From Ichthyophonus hoferi (Eukaryota; Opisthokonta; Ichthyosporea; Ichthyophonida; Ichthyophonidae): a DNA stretch of 36,126 nt. Under the pieces are notes generated by a model, which saw nothing but the letters and a program-made list of their open reading frames with translations, made no database searches and was not told the origin of the DNA. The position numbers were made by a program, and so were the translations under genes. This document shows positions 11,408 through 23,929 of the stretch, one piece after another (within the stretch, counting starts at the first letter, position 1; each line of letters opens with the position of its first letter). The stretch spans positions 106,362-142,487 of the forward strand of contig NAOQ01000114.1 in assembly GCA_002751075.1 (NCBI GenBank), written 5' to 3'.

Positions 11408-12200
11408 ACGTTATTTAATACAGTTTTTCATAGATAATAAAAAGGACGACTATGGGGAAAAAAATGAAGCAAAATGATCTTGAGTTGATTTGTAAGGAAC
11501 ATGTGTTTTGAAAAAGTGTTGTACTGTTATTATTGTACAAGACAAATAAACAAAATAAAATCATTGATTATTTTTTATGACTCACGCATATGCATCTCCA
11601 AATTACTAGTGCTGTCCGTAAGAGCGTACAAAAAAGAAAAGATGTATAATGTAGTTGGTGCTATAATATTTTGCATCTTTTAACATTATTTTATTTTTTG
11701 TAAATAAAATATTTTTGTGTGGGCCAACGAGTTCTAGTTTTTGTCTACCTTTGTTCCCCTCGTCTGTCTTTCGTAATTGCTTTTCCCAAATGAATTCAAT
11801 TCAAATATTACTAACAGCCCCATCGCATAATTTATCTTACGTTAATATGTTCAAAAATTATAGCAAATTACTTCTTTCTTGAATACTAGGTAGTGTTCTA
11901 CCACTCAAATTGGTTGGTTTGGTTTTACACTAGAATTCGATGCCACATGATTCTCAGCTTTCAACCTCTATTCTCTCGCAAAAGTAACCGAATGTCCGGG
12001 TGCAAGAGTAACCGATTAAAAATAATACTAGTTTCTAGAGCAGCTTGCTAGTATGTGATTGTCGTATGCATTATCATACCAATCATGAGTAAAAGATTGT
12101 ATGTGCCTGAAATATTTAAGAACTTTCATTTATAAATTTTTGAAAATAACAATTTCAATGAAGCCTCCAAATGGTTCTTGTAAGTATTTTATAATTTATT
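9250..12200. other. long intergenic stretch without recognised genes
   Basis: AT-rich and full of stop codons in all frames; no exon with recognisable protein similarity. It holds a small palindrome TTACGTtcACGTAA (10200-10213) and an (AT)n array (11379-11407). The few open frames near 11500-11680 and 12100-12330 are low-complexity, except that the end of the latter merges into the Copia fossil. Confidence 0.5.
11379..11407. repeat. (AT)n microsatellite
   Basis: About 14 AT units in a row. Confidence 0.95.
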
Positions 12201-12229
12201 TTAATTGCATAGTTTCACAGTTTCAATAT

Positions 12230-14400
12230 TACAGGTATATTCTCGAACCAATCACTGCGGGCACTACTGCGACCAATGATAGTGTATCCCTTTGGATTTA
12301 TCCTACTATGACCAATACAGTTGGATCTTGAGATTGGGTGCAACGTGGCACTGGTAATCTTGAGTGGCTTACATTCAAGTAATGTAAAATATGTAATATG
12401 GAATAAATCAGACTAAATCCGTGTTAAAGATAAAATAAAAATTGAATATAGAGTTTGGATTTGAGATTAATTTAGGGTTGTAAGGTATGCTTGGGTAGGG
12501 TACTCCAGTCCATCTTCCTGTCATACAACCAATATTTACTTTGCCTGTGACTCTACCAACACCTGTACAGCCACAGGTTAATTACATATCCAATACCCAA
12601 AACCACACTTAATTACAAACCTTCAAGGTAGGTGAAAACACCTCCCTACTTCCAAATACTGATAACAATAAACTCTTCATATAGATGCAATGCCTAATCA
12701 TTTCAAAATTAGAACCCATTCGATGGAGTATCAGTAACTAAGATGACAACATTAGAAACTTCTATGATAATACTGACATCTTAAGCTCTAAATTCAATAG
12801 TTACACGGTTTTTGCAAAGAGTTACCAAACCCATAACCATGGAAATTGATATTCCATTCATCCCTGCTGAAAAGACTACTGCATTAAATCCACCCTTTCA
12901 TTCGAACCAAGATGGGCTAGATACAACATACCTATCTGATACTACAAAATTCTTCCTTCAATGAACCAATGCAAATTTATTCTTTACTACCAATTCTCAA
13001 ATCTAAGCCTTGCTTCAGGATTGGAAGAAAAACATTTTAATGATATGCAAACAGTTCAACTGCAAACAATGATCAAACTTTTCTCCAACATCTACCTGAC
13101 ATCAAGATTTTAGAGGTACTGGCCACTTACCACCTGACAAGACATTTTACCATTTGTACCTTCATCACCTCAACAGTCAGGATAAATAATGAAATACCTC
13201 CATTAAAGATTTAGATATTAATCAATGGGCTAATGAGAAATTACTACTATTAGAACAACATTACCACACCACTGCTGAAAGTAAACTCAACTACACCTCT
13301 ACAAACCTAGCAGAAATCTAATTTAAGACTCAGAAACACTGACACAATTTTTCACCAGATACAACAGTCTAGCTAACCACATAAAGAAAACCTTATTTGC
13401 AATCTCTACTCCTGCTTATTTTCCTCAAGTGATCACTCTTCCATCCACTTTATCTAACCTCCATCTAACCTCATATATTTTTGAAATTCACACTCCACCA
13501 CTTTAGCCTACCCTCTATGGTGTAATAACCAGAATTGAAGCTACCACTACCTCTGAATACTCATCTAGCACTCAAAGGCATCCTCAATGCACTACCAACA
13601 GAGATCATGGGCTGCATGCAGCACCTAAGAAGATTCCCTTGTCAGTTTCATGCTGACTCCCATGTTACCCATACCACCACTGTGCGCCTCCTCAACAAAA
13701 CGGGACTCAACTACAACAAAATATTTCCTTCACTCAGATGAGTAACTGCCAGCACTGTTCACACTACCAGTAACACGACATGCTTCAACCACGTGATTGC
13801 ACCGGCCACCAAGCCACTGCAATGTAAATGTTGCTTCAGTTTACCATGCACTCCACACATCAATATGGTGAAGCTTTACGCCTTGGATCCCTAGTATATA
13901 ACAACTATGCTCACCCCTGCCTTTTCCGCAGCAAAGGCCAATTTTTCTCAGGATCTCTCTTAAACATTAAACTATTTCTTAATTAGAAGTTACTGAGTTG
14001 ACAGTGGTTGCTCTTGTTATATCTGCGTTCACTAAGAAGCAATTACTAACTTGATTCCACTAGTGTTCAACTTCTCTCTTGCCAATGGGACCGCCATGCA
14101 TGCCACCGAATGCATAATTCTCTATGATATCCTTCATGTCCCAGACATACACTACAATGTGCTCTCTGTGAGTGAACTATGAGGTCAATGATGTTTAAAT
14201 TTTTTCAACAATGAAGAGGTCACTAGATCTGAAGGTAATACCCCTATCCTCTGTGGCTACACATGACAGAGAAATATATTCCTTTTCCTTGCCAAACTAC
14301 TCCTTCTTCCCAATTGTAGCTTTACATTAGAATTCACCACCCACTACAGCTATTCATTATTTTTTTGACAATCTTAGCCTTCTTCCTACATGACAGGTAT
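12230..14400 (+). mobile_element. Copia-type LTR retrotransposon fossil, plus strand (gag to pre-integrase part)
   Basis: Badly decayed, with many breaks; no intact frame. Parts recognisable in order: a gag-like start with SLWIYPTMTNTV near 12280-12330, poorly conserved gag-like sequence to about 13900, a protease-like DSG motif near 14000, and the segment before integrase with LANGTAMHATE followed by LHVPDIHYNVLSVSEL near 14085-14180, which is typical of Copia elements. Integrase proper, reverse transcriptase and RNase H are not seen on this strand, and no flanking LTR pair was found. It looks old. Confidence 0.65.
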
Positions 14401-14900
14401 GACATGACTGTCCCAAACCAGCTATACCTATTATACTTATATGGGCCATAATAGAAGAGTATAAATTTAGCTTTTAAAAATTGCCTAAAACTTTTTTTCG
14501 CCAGCTATAACCACTCCGTTTGGCGCCATAAGCTGATTTTAATAGTTATTGAAAGCAAAAAAAGTTTGTAATCGTCTTTGAATCCGTCTACTTGTCTTAA
14601 GTAGAGGTCATCTTCAATTTGTGCATTTAGTTATGTGCTGTAGAAATCAGCTTGTGTTAAGATCATGCCCTTATTAAGTGAGTAAACAACAACTTGGAAG
14701 TACTTATTGTTGGTGAAGTTCTTTTATTCAAAATTTATAGACTTTTCTCACTCAGAGTGGACGGGGCAACTTTTTTTGCTTGTCTTAATGTTTTAGGTAC
14801 ATAAGATTACATGGCATCATTTTGAGCCAGGTTAGCAAATACCTTGCTTGAGTGGGTGAATGAAAAAGAATATACTTTATTGATAACAGGACTGTTATAT
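14401..14900. other. spacer between two opposed Copia fossils
   Basis: No ORF, RNA gene or repeat identified. The plus-strand fossil fades out before it and the minus-strand fossil begins after it, so the junction of the two elements or their lost 3' ends should lie here. Confidence 0.4.
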
Positions 14901-16620
14901 TTATTGCCTAATAATTGTTTTCAATGTGCCTTAGTAGATCATTGATTGGTTTTAATATCATGGAAGGTATATGATCACTGTTGTCAATGTCATTGTGTTG
15001 GTTTATCCGTAATTCAGTTTCTGGTAACAAGGGTGCAATTTGTTTGGGAGTTTTAACATTTTGGTATTGCCCAGATTTTGTGCCAGGTAAAAAAGTTGAG
15101 AGAGGAACTGATTCCTCCACCTTCAACTGTAGATACAGAGTTAATATTAGTAGGTTTACTTAGCCATAGACTAGGCCGTGTATAAGGGGAAACTACCAGA
15201 ATTGAATTGGCAGTAGTCTCAGTGACCTGAAAAGATTGGTCAAAATTTGATTCCAGGTAATTATTGATATTTAGACTGGCTGTGCCTCTAACACAGCATA
15301 TGGAAAAGCATTTTTTTTTTTTTTTTTTTTTTTNNNNNNNNNNNNNNNNNNNNNNNNNNNNNNNNNNNNNNNNNNNNNNNNNNNNNNNNNNNNNNNNNNN
15401 NNNNNNNNNNNNNNNNNNNNNNNNNNNNNNNNNNNNNNNNNNNNNNNNNNNNNNNNNNNNNNNNNNNNNNNNNNNNNNNNNNNNNNNNNNNNNNNNNNNN
15501 NNNNNNNNNNNNNNNNNNNNNNNNNNNNNNNNNNNNNNNNNNNNNNNNNNNNNNNNNNNNNNNNNNNNNNNNNNNNNNNNNNNNNNNNNNNNNNNNNNNN
15601 NNNNNNNNNNNNNNNNNNNNNNNNNNNNNNNNNNNNNNNNNNNNNNNNNNNNNCATTTTTTTTTTTTTTTTTTTTTTGAAATAATCGTCATGATTACAGA
15701 AAATGTGCTTCTTTGTATGGGACCAAATACAAACTGCTGACTGCCCTGGTTGTCTACCAAGATAGATCCTTCATTCTCTCTGCTAGAATTTGGATCTAGG
15801 TAAGCTTCTGCAAATGTATTTTAAACTAAAAGGACGGAGATGCTTGAAAGAGGAGACATCATTTGCAAACCAAATGTTGCAAGAAACTTTCCCTATTGGA
15901 ATTAGTTTACTTAGTCAAAAATTTCAGATATACTGCACTGGAAAGGCATTCAACCCAGAAAGTAAGTAATACTTGGCCTTGTAAGAGTCCACGCCTGATA
16001 GATACTACTAAACTGCAGTTTGCACGCTCACTGGAACCATGTTCAAAACTGGCTGCAACACTATCACTTAAGTTATTGATACCTCCATCAAAGAGATATT
16101 TCTGAAATTTAGGAGACATATTCACTCCTAAGATCAGTCTTCAAATAGGTAATTGTCTTATTACGTAAGGATTTAACATAAGTGTTGTAATTCCCAATAA
16201 CATCATAGATTTCAGACTGTTTATGTATGCATGAACAGTCTTGAAATGATTATGTGTATTTAATAATGTACTACTATATCTCATTTCATTTAATAACAAT
16301 TTGAATGGTCCAACAATATCCATAATCATGAGATAGAATGGTCTGATTACCTTAGGTAGTGGATTCTTAGAGATTGGTATCATTGTAAAATTTTCCTTAG
16401 AACAAATCTTACATTCAAAGTCTAGTTCATCGGTTATTTTGATATTAGTGCCAACAAGATACTGTTTAATATACCTTGTATTTAAATGCAAGTATCTATC
16501 GTGTAGTAATAATAATTTTACACGTACAATGAATCATTTTGGACTTGCACTGAAAACTGCACATAGTGGTATAGCCTTAGCATTTATGGAATAAATATCA
16601 TTTTGGCGATTTGTCAGTAG
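14900..16620 (-). mobile_element. Copia-type LTR retrotransposon fossil, minus strand (pre-integrase, integrase, connection to RT)
   Basis: Reading down from 16620: a segment like the Copia pre-integrase region (NRQNDIYSINAKAIPLC), then CKICSKENF and an integrase-core-like stretch (IMDIVGPFKLL, then NTHNHFKTVHAYI) at about 16490-16150. Next is the integrase C-terminal part (HGSSERANCSLV, then FWVECLSSAVYL) at about 16050-15920, then the region linking integrase to reverse transcriptase, interrupted by an assembly gap. It is broken in many places. Catalytic RT and RNase H blocks are not seen. It is a different copy from the plus-strand fossil, being in opposite orientation. It may continue upstream into the coding-like remains at 17200-18360. 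Confidence 0.75.
15334..15653. other. assembly gap (320 N)
   Basis: A run of 320 unknown bases. The left flank ends GCA plus 23 T, and the right flank begins CA plus a run of about 22 T. The similar ends suggest assembly failure at a homopolymer, perhaps with the same sequence on both sides. Confidence 0.98.
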
Positions 16621-17199
16621 ACATATTTTGTTGTTATTTAAATTTCAGTTACACCAGAAGGTTGAAATATAAAAACAGCCACTCTTTCATTGTTTGCTAT
16701 AGGTATCAGTTGAAAACTAACGAATCAGAAGGCCTCGTAAAATACGACCCATTCATAATAGCTTTGTTAAAGTTTTATTAATTTCGGGCCAATAATGTTA
16801 TTGATGGTGCGATCTTATAGAACTTGCAAAAACTTGCGTGCTTTAGGGATTAGATACGCGGTCCTAATTTAATAATATTTTATAATAATAGTGTATGCAG
16901 TATTTGCATATTTATTTAATATTTTAATAGATTAACCAGGAGAGTAATACTTACTTCTTGTTTTAACTCTGGCAAAATGTATTGTTTTGACTATCATTTC
17001 AATTAGATGTAAAGTACTTAACCCATTGGCTAAATATTTTTAGTCTGGTTTGGGACTTTAACCGTGGTCAGGTAACTTGGTTTGACTCGCAGAATATTGT
17101 ACAACGGGGTTATCATACGATTAAGACAGTAGATGGGTACATCTACGACATGTATATTTAATGGAGCTATATATTGAATGATAGAAAGGAAATATTTCC

Positions 17200-18360
17200 A
17201 CTTCAACGGATTTCTCTCCTGTTGCTGTCTCCATTGATGCCTCTGCCTTGAGTGTTTGTTGGAACACCAATGTTCATGTTGGTTCCACCCCTACTGTCAC
17301 TAAGGTCATGAAAATTATCATTCTCTGGTGCAAGCAGGTTTTGGTAGCTTCTGTTCAACAGATCAGGGAAGGCTCCAAAATGATGTCTGGGCTGAAAGGC
17401 GCCTCTTTCTGCAAAGCTGGTCATGGAGTGAACACAGGTCCCTTTCTCCCTATTAGGGGCAAATGAGGACCTATATAAGAGAAAACAACATTGTAGTGAA
17501 ACAATTGGTTGAGAGGACACAAGGAGGTGGATGTTGGGTGTATGGAGGTAGGCTCTGGCCCAATATTTTGATCAGAAGAAGATGTGATTGGTCAATTGGG
17601 ATCAATTACGTGCTCACCTTATATAATATCAAGAGAAGTCATCTGGGCATCCAGAAGAGATGAATAGAAGGCTTGACTTGTTATGAGAGCCTTGACTCTA
17701 TCAGCTAATTACTGTATTGTTGCTGTGAGTGAGGTAGTGAACTTCTCAGAACGGGCATATAAGGTGGCATTGGATTCCCCCAATAGGTATTGCAACTCTG
17801 TCACGACCTGATTGGTCTGCATGTCTCTCTTTTCCATTTTTTGTTAGAGGGATGTGAGAATCAGCCATGACTGCAGGTAGTGCAATGACTGAGGTAGAAG
17901 AGAGAGAGTATTGAAGAGACTGCAATCAGAATGCTCTCTCTGTGACTTGAAAATCATGTCAAAATCATGTATGTTTTTTGACCTAAATCTATAGCTAGCA
18001 GACTTAAATGATGGGGTGTTGGGTGGTCAAAATGCTGTAGTTGCAACTGTTGTGACTTGCTGGTGTAAAAGTGTAGCCCTAGCAATTGTTGAGAGTGTAG
18101 GATCAATGGCTGACTGAGCAAGGCACCCAAGTGATGGTCGATTATTTAAGGAGATAGCAACCGACGTTAAGGATTGTAGTGAAGCTAATTCAACAATAAC
18201 AAGAAAAGATGTATGACTTACAGTAGAAGTGGGACAAGGGTCAATGACTTCATTAAAAATAAAACCAGTATTGATGTTACCAAGTTCTATTTGTGAGTTG
18301 TCATCAGGTAATCTACATATTCTTGATAACGGCTCCTCAATCTCATGTTGTTGATTCAAA
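17200..18360 (-). mobile_element. coding-like remains, possibly the gag region of the minus-strand Copia fossil
   Basis: Several minus-strand frames (about 18359-18027 and 17520-17203, with more fragments between) have balanced, non-repetitive composition, unlike the surrounding intergenic DNA. They lie where gag would be if the minus-strand integrase fossil began near 18660. No zinc knuckle or other diagnostic motif is visible, so the family assignment rests on position. Decayed, with multiple breaks. Confidence 0.35.
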
Positions 18361-18662
18361 GATAAAAAAAATCTTTAACTTCTTACTTGGCAGCATATTA
18401 TAAACACGGTAACTATAATCAATGTGTAACTATGGGTATATGGTAATAACATAACGTTAAAATCAGTAGAAGCAACACCAGACTTAACTAGTTGGCTCTC
18501 TAGTAAAGTATTTGGATTATATACTTCAACTTCTTTGGAAACTGTTAGACATAATATGAACCCATAGTAAAATAAATTAAAAATTAAAAATATGAAAATT
18601 TTATAACTAATATTGATAATAATATTTCTTATATGACTGAACAGTCCCTTTCCCTTTATCAT
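18360..18662 (-). mobile_element. LTR-like repeat, copy C (fossil, minus strand)
   Basis: The minus strand of this block matches copy A at about 6090-6260. Shared cores are ACTTTACTaGAGaGCCAACTAGTT and GTAAGAAGTTAAAG, with scattered changes between. It lies at the upstream end of the minus-strand coding-like remains, where the 5' LTR or leader of that element would be. No TGTTGG start was found upstream, so that end is lost or diverged. Confidence 0.5.
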
Positions 18663-19697
18663 TGTGTAAAGCCTTGTATTTATGCTTTTTTCACTCAGAA
18701 ATGGATTTTAATTCTATTCATCCTGATAAATCTTAATTAACCAATGAGCCTCTGTTCAAGGACCTAACTGGTTCTCGATGCTAAAAACATCTGTTCTGTT
18801 TAATCTAAAAGATCAACCACTAATTGATCGATACCTATACAGTAATTGATTGGTTGTATTCTTTTAACATAGGTTATTCTATGAGTTGAGTGAATTAACG
18901 ACCTTGTAGCATAAGACCTAAACCAGTAAGAAATAATTTGTAATAAAAAAAACTCCATATCAAGCTTAAGTAGGAAAGAGCAGAGAAAGAGCGGAGCATC
19001 TTCTCTCTGTAACAATAGGTGAATATACTAACAATAAGTAAAATGAATAAACTGTAAATGTGCAGTGAACATTTAGGTTCCTATATATTTATTATCCCCC
19101 ATCAACTTCACTGAAGTAAATCTTATACATTCCTTGCACCAAAACAATTTCGATCAGTAAATGAAATGAAATGCTCTATTATACCAAAAAGGGAAAATTT
19201 CATGATTTTAATTACTTTTAGTTATGGTGACTCGGAGCAATATTCCATGATTGGTTTTAGCAAATAGAGATGAGCATTGGTTTTCAGTCTCATCTCGAGT
19301 ATGACAGCCTAAAGGGCTGGTTCAATGTTGATCTATCATCCTGGATTACTACCATTGAACACCAATAGATTGCACTGACCATTTTTTCAGACTACATATA
19401 TGTAATAATAATTTCCAATAATATTAAATGATGATAGCTATATAAAGAAATACCCAAATTGATCAAATATTCCTATTGTAACGGCAATTAATGCCAAATA
19501 CAGCTTGATTAGGTTGTATTTCCATCTACAGGTTAATCAGCATTAAATTGTTAAGGCCAAGCTAATTGAGTTTGAAACTAGGCATATATATTACAATATA
19601 CAGGTTATGCCTGTACCATATTATAACAACTTATATCAAATATGACAAAATTGGAATGAAATATATATAATATATGCGGTGATGGAATGTATGAAAC

Positions 19698-19714
19698 AGT
19701 GTGACCGTCACACT
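19698..19714. promoter_or_regulatory. perfect 17-base inverted repeat
   Basis: AGTGTGAC-c-GTCACACT: two perfect 8-base arms around one base. The form resembles a binding site for a dimeric regulator, but no gene is near (the closest coding start is 3.8 kb away), so a role is unproven. Confidence 0.3.
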
Positions 19715-20248
19715 CACATGAGACCATCAATATTAATCGTTTGTATCTAATCCCATTATATCTAGTAATCATAGTGTATAGACGTGTATATGCCTCTTAC
19801 TAATGCAAGAATAATTTGACTCGGATAGAATTGAATCTAGTGGAGTGATTCGAAGGATCAAAGTTTCTCACTTGTGTGAGCTAAGTTCTTTTCGTGGTAT
19901 CCTCTGCTGAATCTACGCTAATTCTTACCTTTTTCTAATCGTCGGTATTAAAGGAAATAGATGCTTTGCCAATATTCACGGTACCAGTGATAGTAGGGAT
20001 GTGTGTGTTGTGGATGGAGCTATGCTAATATCTATTTTTGTTCTATTTTTGTTGCTCCCGTTTCTAGTTTGGTCTTTCTTTTGTGCCCATTCATACTCTT
20101 TTTTAAGGTAATTGTTTTTATTTTTATTTCTCTAATTAGGCGCCTACCAATAGATTTAGTTTATTGATATTTTTCCCGCCCCGGTTCCGTTTAGAATCGT
20201 TTCTTTTATACATTTGTTTTACTGCCAGTGATAAAATTAATTTAAAGC

Positions 20249-20266
20249 TATATATATATATATATA
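20249..20266. repeat. (TA)n microsatellite
   Basis: About nine TA units. Confidence 0.9.
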
Positions 20267-23046
20267 AATGACTAAGCTAAGAAAAACAAACATTGAATAC
20301 TTTGTGATTGTTATTTTTGATCAGAAATTCTGGTCGTAACACCTACATTCATACATTTAATATAATAAATTAATGCGAACATGGGAAATCAATAAAGTTG
20401 CGGTAAAACCATTCTAACTATACACGAATATTACGTTTATATTTATTTTGATATTACAGGACGTTATTAGATATACCATTATGAATTACTATTATTTCGA
20501 AAATGCTGTCCAATTAGTTGTTATAATTATATTATTCGTTATCAATATATCCAGCAATACTTTGCATTACGATTACGTACAGATCGAAGTAGGTATTGGT
20601 CATTCATGTTGATTTAAATCGGTAGAAACATTTATTTTACTATTCATTTGATCTGACTATAATGTACATGTCATCATTATGAAAACGATTTGATATTATA
20701 AAGGGAAAAATAAAGAAAGATAAGATATTTTGGCTTACATTGAAGACTTTAGTATATGTATGCACTTGGTGGATTAAGCAGAATTAGTGCTTAAGATATA
20801 AGTATAATAACGGTATATATGAGTTTTATATAGTCTATATAATGCTGCATTGTCATTGTTATGTTCTGTATAAACAAGCTCTTGTGACAGTAAACTTAGT
20901 AATGCATTTGGTTTTAATATTTATTCATTCACTTTTATTTTTTGCCTTAATTATCTGTACATGTTAAACTTTTCAAATCAATTTATGCATTGGGCTTACA
21001 TATTGTAAACATACGGAGGACAAACTGCTTGTTTTAATTTGTTCCAAACGCATAATGTGTTTATGTTTACACCAACTAAAGGAGATTATTATTGCTTATA
21101 TCCAATAGAAGTGAGGTACAGCTTATGATCCGCGAGCTAAGAAGGATGTCTAATGAACAACTCATTTAGATAAGAATTATTAATGATTGCTTTTTGGACA
21201 TGATTATTATTATATCTATTTCAACTTTTATAGAGTTTTCTTCTAAATAAAATTTGACAGGTTTGATATATAGGATACTGCATTAAATATAGTGAAGAAC
21301 ATGATATAATGTCTCCGATACATTCGCGTATGAAATGGACTAACCAGGTGTTTGGTTTAATCCCTTGTTTGTACGTAGGTATGGCTCAATCTTGTATCTA
21401 ATCTACAGTTCCCCAATTGATTCAATACTGATTGGGTACGTAGATAATAACATGATAGAATGATATTTAAAAAGTATCCCAACACTTTGCTTGGCATATT
21501 TATCTTTTCTAGGTATTGGATATCGCACAACATACCACTCACACTCACTACATGCATGTAATAAAAATAACAAAATCATTATAACCTTATATATAAGATT
21601 TAATTAGGAATTATTTATTACTCTAGACTTTCATAAAGTTTAAGTGTATTTACATATTTACAGATACTTTGCTATAGTTCTGTTGAAGTTAATAAATATT
21701 TTATTGATTACGATTACACATTAAAATAGTTATGCATTTTAAATTTTTACCCGAGATTATCCATGAACTTGAATCCTTGCGCAGTACAATGTATGGGGTA
21801 TTCTGAGTTGGCTTAGGGAGGGGAAGAGTGAGATTTATGGGAAAAGGCCTTGTTTTTTTTTAACTATGTTAGTCCTTTTTTGGTTTTTTTTTATATAGAA
21901 AAACCATGCTTAGAGTCACGTTTTCATTTTCTGACGTGCAAGGGCACTGGTTGTCATTGGTTGAGGGCCGGGGTGTGCCGTTAAAATCCCATTGATTGCA
22001 CAATAGAAGATTGAGGGAGATGTCATATTTTAGGTAATGAAAGTCGCATTGGGGCTGGTTTTTATTTCTTTGGGCATCTGATAGGATAGATCATTAGGGT
22101 GGGGTTTCATGCTTGATACTTTTTTACTTTTACATTAGATAAGGAGATTAATTAATGTGTTTTGTGCAGAGGATTGTACTATTTAGCTCTGAGAGCTTTG
22201 AGCCACCCGCCACTAGTCGATATCCGGAATTTGTTAAGAGTATCAATAGATTGCGTGATTATATAAAATTTGACGACACAACACAGTTAACCGAGACAAC
22301 TAAAGTTAGTTTCTATTCCATCTCGTGGGGGAAAAGAATTATGTGCTAATGATCTATAAATACATTATCAATCAATCTATTATGGCTTTTTGACGCAGAT
22401 TTAAAACAAATGAAATCAAAACCTTACGAGATAATACTAGCCATTTAATATAAAGTCAACATAAAAATATAACAGGATTCGATTTTCCGTTGAATTATAA
22501 TCAGTATAGATGATGAAAAATTACAAAATACTGTTAGTTATTATAAATATTAGTTCTGGAATTTTTTTTCTTCAAAAATAAAGATAATAAATAAAATGAT
22601 TTTGTACGACTATTTTGCGTTTATAGCTACAAAGGAATATATCGCGCTCGAATCCTGGTGAGAAGCCAGCCGAGAAATTGAAAATTAGGTGAGCAAACCA
22701 TTCCAACCAATAGATGTTTGTTTAAATCAGGCAATCAGATAGATGAAAAAATTCTCCTGACTACCTTTTATTGGCTAGCCTAAGGAAAGTGAACGTCACT
22801 TTGAATGTATAAGAAAGTATTACTCAAAAAAAAAAATGGTATGATATAGAAAAGAATTATACCAAAACACAAGTGGAAAATATAATTATAGCACACATAT
22901 AGATTTTTTAATATATATTTTATAAATATTAATTGGCGTACAATTTTTTTTCTAGTTAGTATCAGTGATACCAGACATATACAAGAACTAAGCATTGCAG
23001 ATTCCCGATGCCAAGGTCCTAAATTAATAGACTTAGTATATTAGCT

Positions 23047-23084
23047 GTCAATCAGGCGCAATAGGCCTGTGCTAATTGATTGAC
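23047..23084. repeat. inverted repeat able to form a hairpin
   Basis: Arms GTCAATCA and TGATTGAC pair perfectly around a 22-base loop that itself contains GGCGC and TGTGC. It lies about 400 bases upstream of the Ubl-AN1 gene. It could be part of a small decayed DNA element or a chance structure. Confidence 0.35.
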
Positions 23085-23482
23085 GACATTAATAAAAGTG
23101 ATCTACTCAATAAGATTTTTAAATAATGTCTTTTAAATTATAAAAAAATAAAACATATTACTGTTTAATTTTAGATTTTTATTTATGTAAAAATGAATAT
23201 ATATTTTTTATAAATTCTTTTCAATTAATAATAGTGCAATAATAATACCTAAAATTAACATTGTAATGTAGTCTTCTTATTGGCTTCCTATCATGTTACT
23301 GTTGTTTTATAAGATTTGTACAACATGTTTATAAGTCGGGCATCATATCGCAGAAAGTCATCATACTTGCGTGTATTTGTAGTTAAGTTATTAGTATTTT
23401 ATTTTATTTTGGCGAAAGTAGGTGTCTTCTTAAATTTATTCCTGCTTATATATTGAACCGTACTTAAGATATTACAGTAAAT

Positions 23483-23929
23483 ATGCAGATTACGTTGAAG
23501 CAGACTACCGGAAATAACATCATTCTTGATGTTGAATTATGCAACACAATTGGTAGCGTGAAAGTGAAAATTCAGGAAAAAAATGGCACTGCCCCTGCTC
23601 AGCAGCGACTTATTTTTGATGGCAAACTCCTTGAAGACTTAAAAACTCTCAACGACTATAATATTCAGAATGATTCTACCATCCATCTTGAAGTGCGTGC
23701 GCGCAATGGTACCAAGTCTAAGAAGTGTGGTTTTGGTGCATGCACAGGAAAGCCTGCGGTGATTATTGGCGACTGTCGTTTTTGCCAGAAAAGCTTTTGC
23801 TCCACTCATCGTTTGCCTGAGGGCCATAGCTGTAATAACATGGAAGATTGTAGAAAGCAAGCGTTTGACCGTAATGCCACTAAACTGAACAATGAGAGGT
23901 GCGTTAGTGAAAAATTCGCGCAGGTGTGA
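23483..23929 (+). CDS. ubiquitin-like / AN1 zinc-finger protein, intronless
   Basis: 148 residues in one exon. Residues 1-72 are a ubiquitin-like domain ([20 protein letters not shown], then [22 protein letters not shown] and [12 protein letters not shown]). Ubiquitin's terminal Gly-Gly is replaced by Asn-Gly and the chain runs on, so it should not be cleaved or conjugated. Residues 82-117 form an AN1 zinc finger with all eight ligands: C82, C87, C98, C101, C106, H109, H115 and C117, spaced C-x4-C-x10-C-x2-C-x4-C-x2-H-x5-H-x-C. The tail ([19 protein letters not shown]) resembles that of fungal AN1 proteins of the Tmc1 type. Family members act in proteotoxic stress together with Cdc48/p97 and the proteasome; that role is inferred. 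A TATA-like TTATATATT (23446-23454) lies just upstream, and TTACAG|TAAATATG could instead be a 5' UTR acceptor. It is the only intronless complete gene in the window. Confidence 0.93.
   Translation: MQITLKQTTGNNIILDVELCNTIGSVKVKIQEKNGTAPAQQRLIFDGKLLEDLKTLNDYNIQNDSTIHLEVRARNGTKSKKCGFGACTGKPAVIIGDCRFCQKSFCSTHRLPEGHSCNNMEDCRKQAFDRNATKLNNERCVSEKFAQV

Larger units (their letters stand above)
18663..23440. other. long intergenic stretch without recognised genes
   Basis: AT-rich and stop-dense on both strands. No exon with recognisable similarity, no tRNA and no CRISPR-like array. It contains a perfect palindrome (19698-19714), an AT run (20249-20266) and an imperfect hairpin (23047-23084), described separately. 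A 64-codon frame at 22155-22349 has somewhat protein-like composition but no recognised family. Confidence 0.5.

Noticed and set aside
22155-22349. 64-codon frame with fairly balanced composition
   Set aside because: It has no recognisable family, no convincing pair of splice sites and no neighbouring exons. Kept only as a note.
22645-22665. CTCGAATCCTGG resembling a tRNA box B
   Set aside because: There is no box A or acceptor/D-arm in the 60 to 90 bases upstream, and the 3' acceptor strand is missing.
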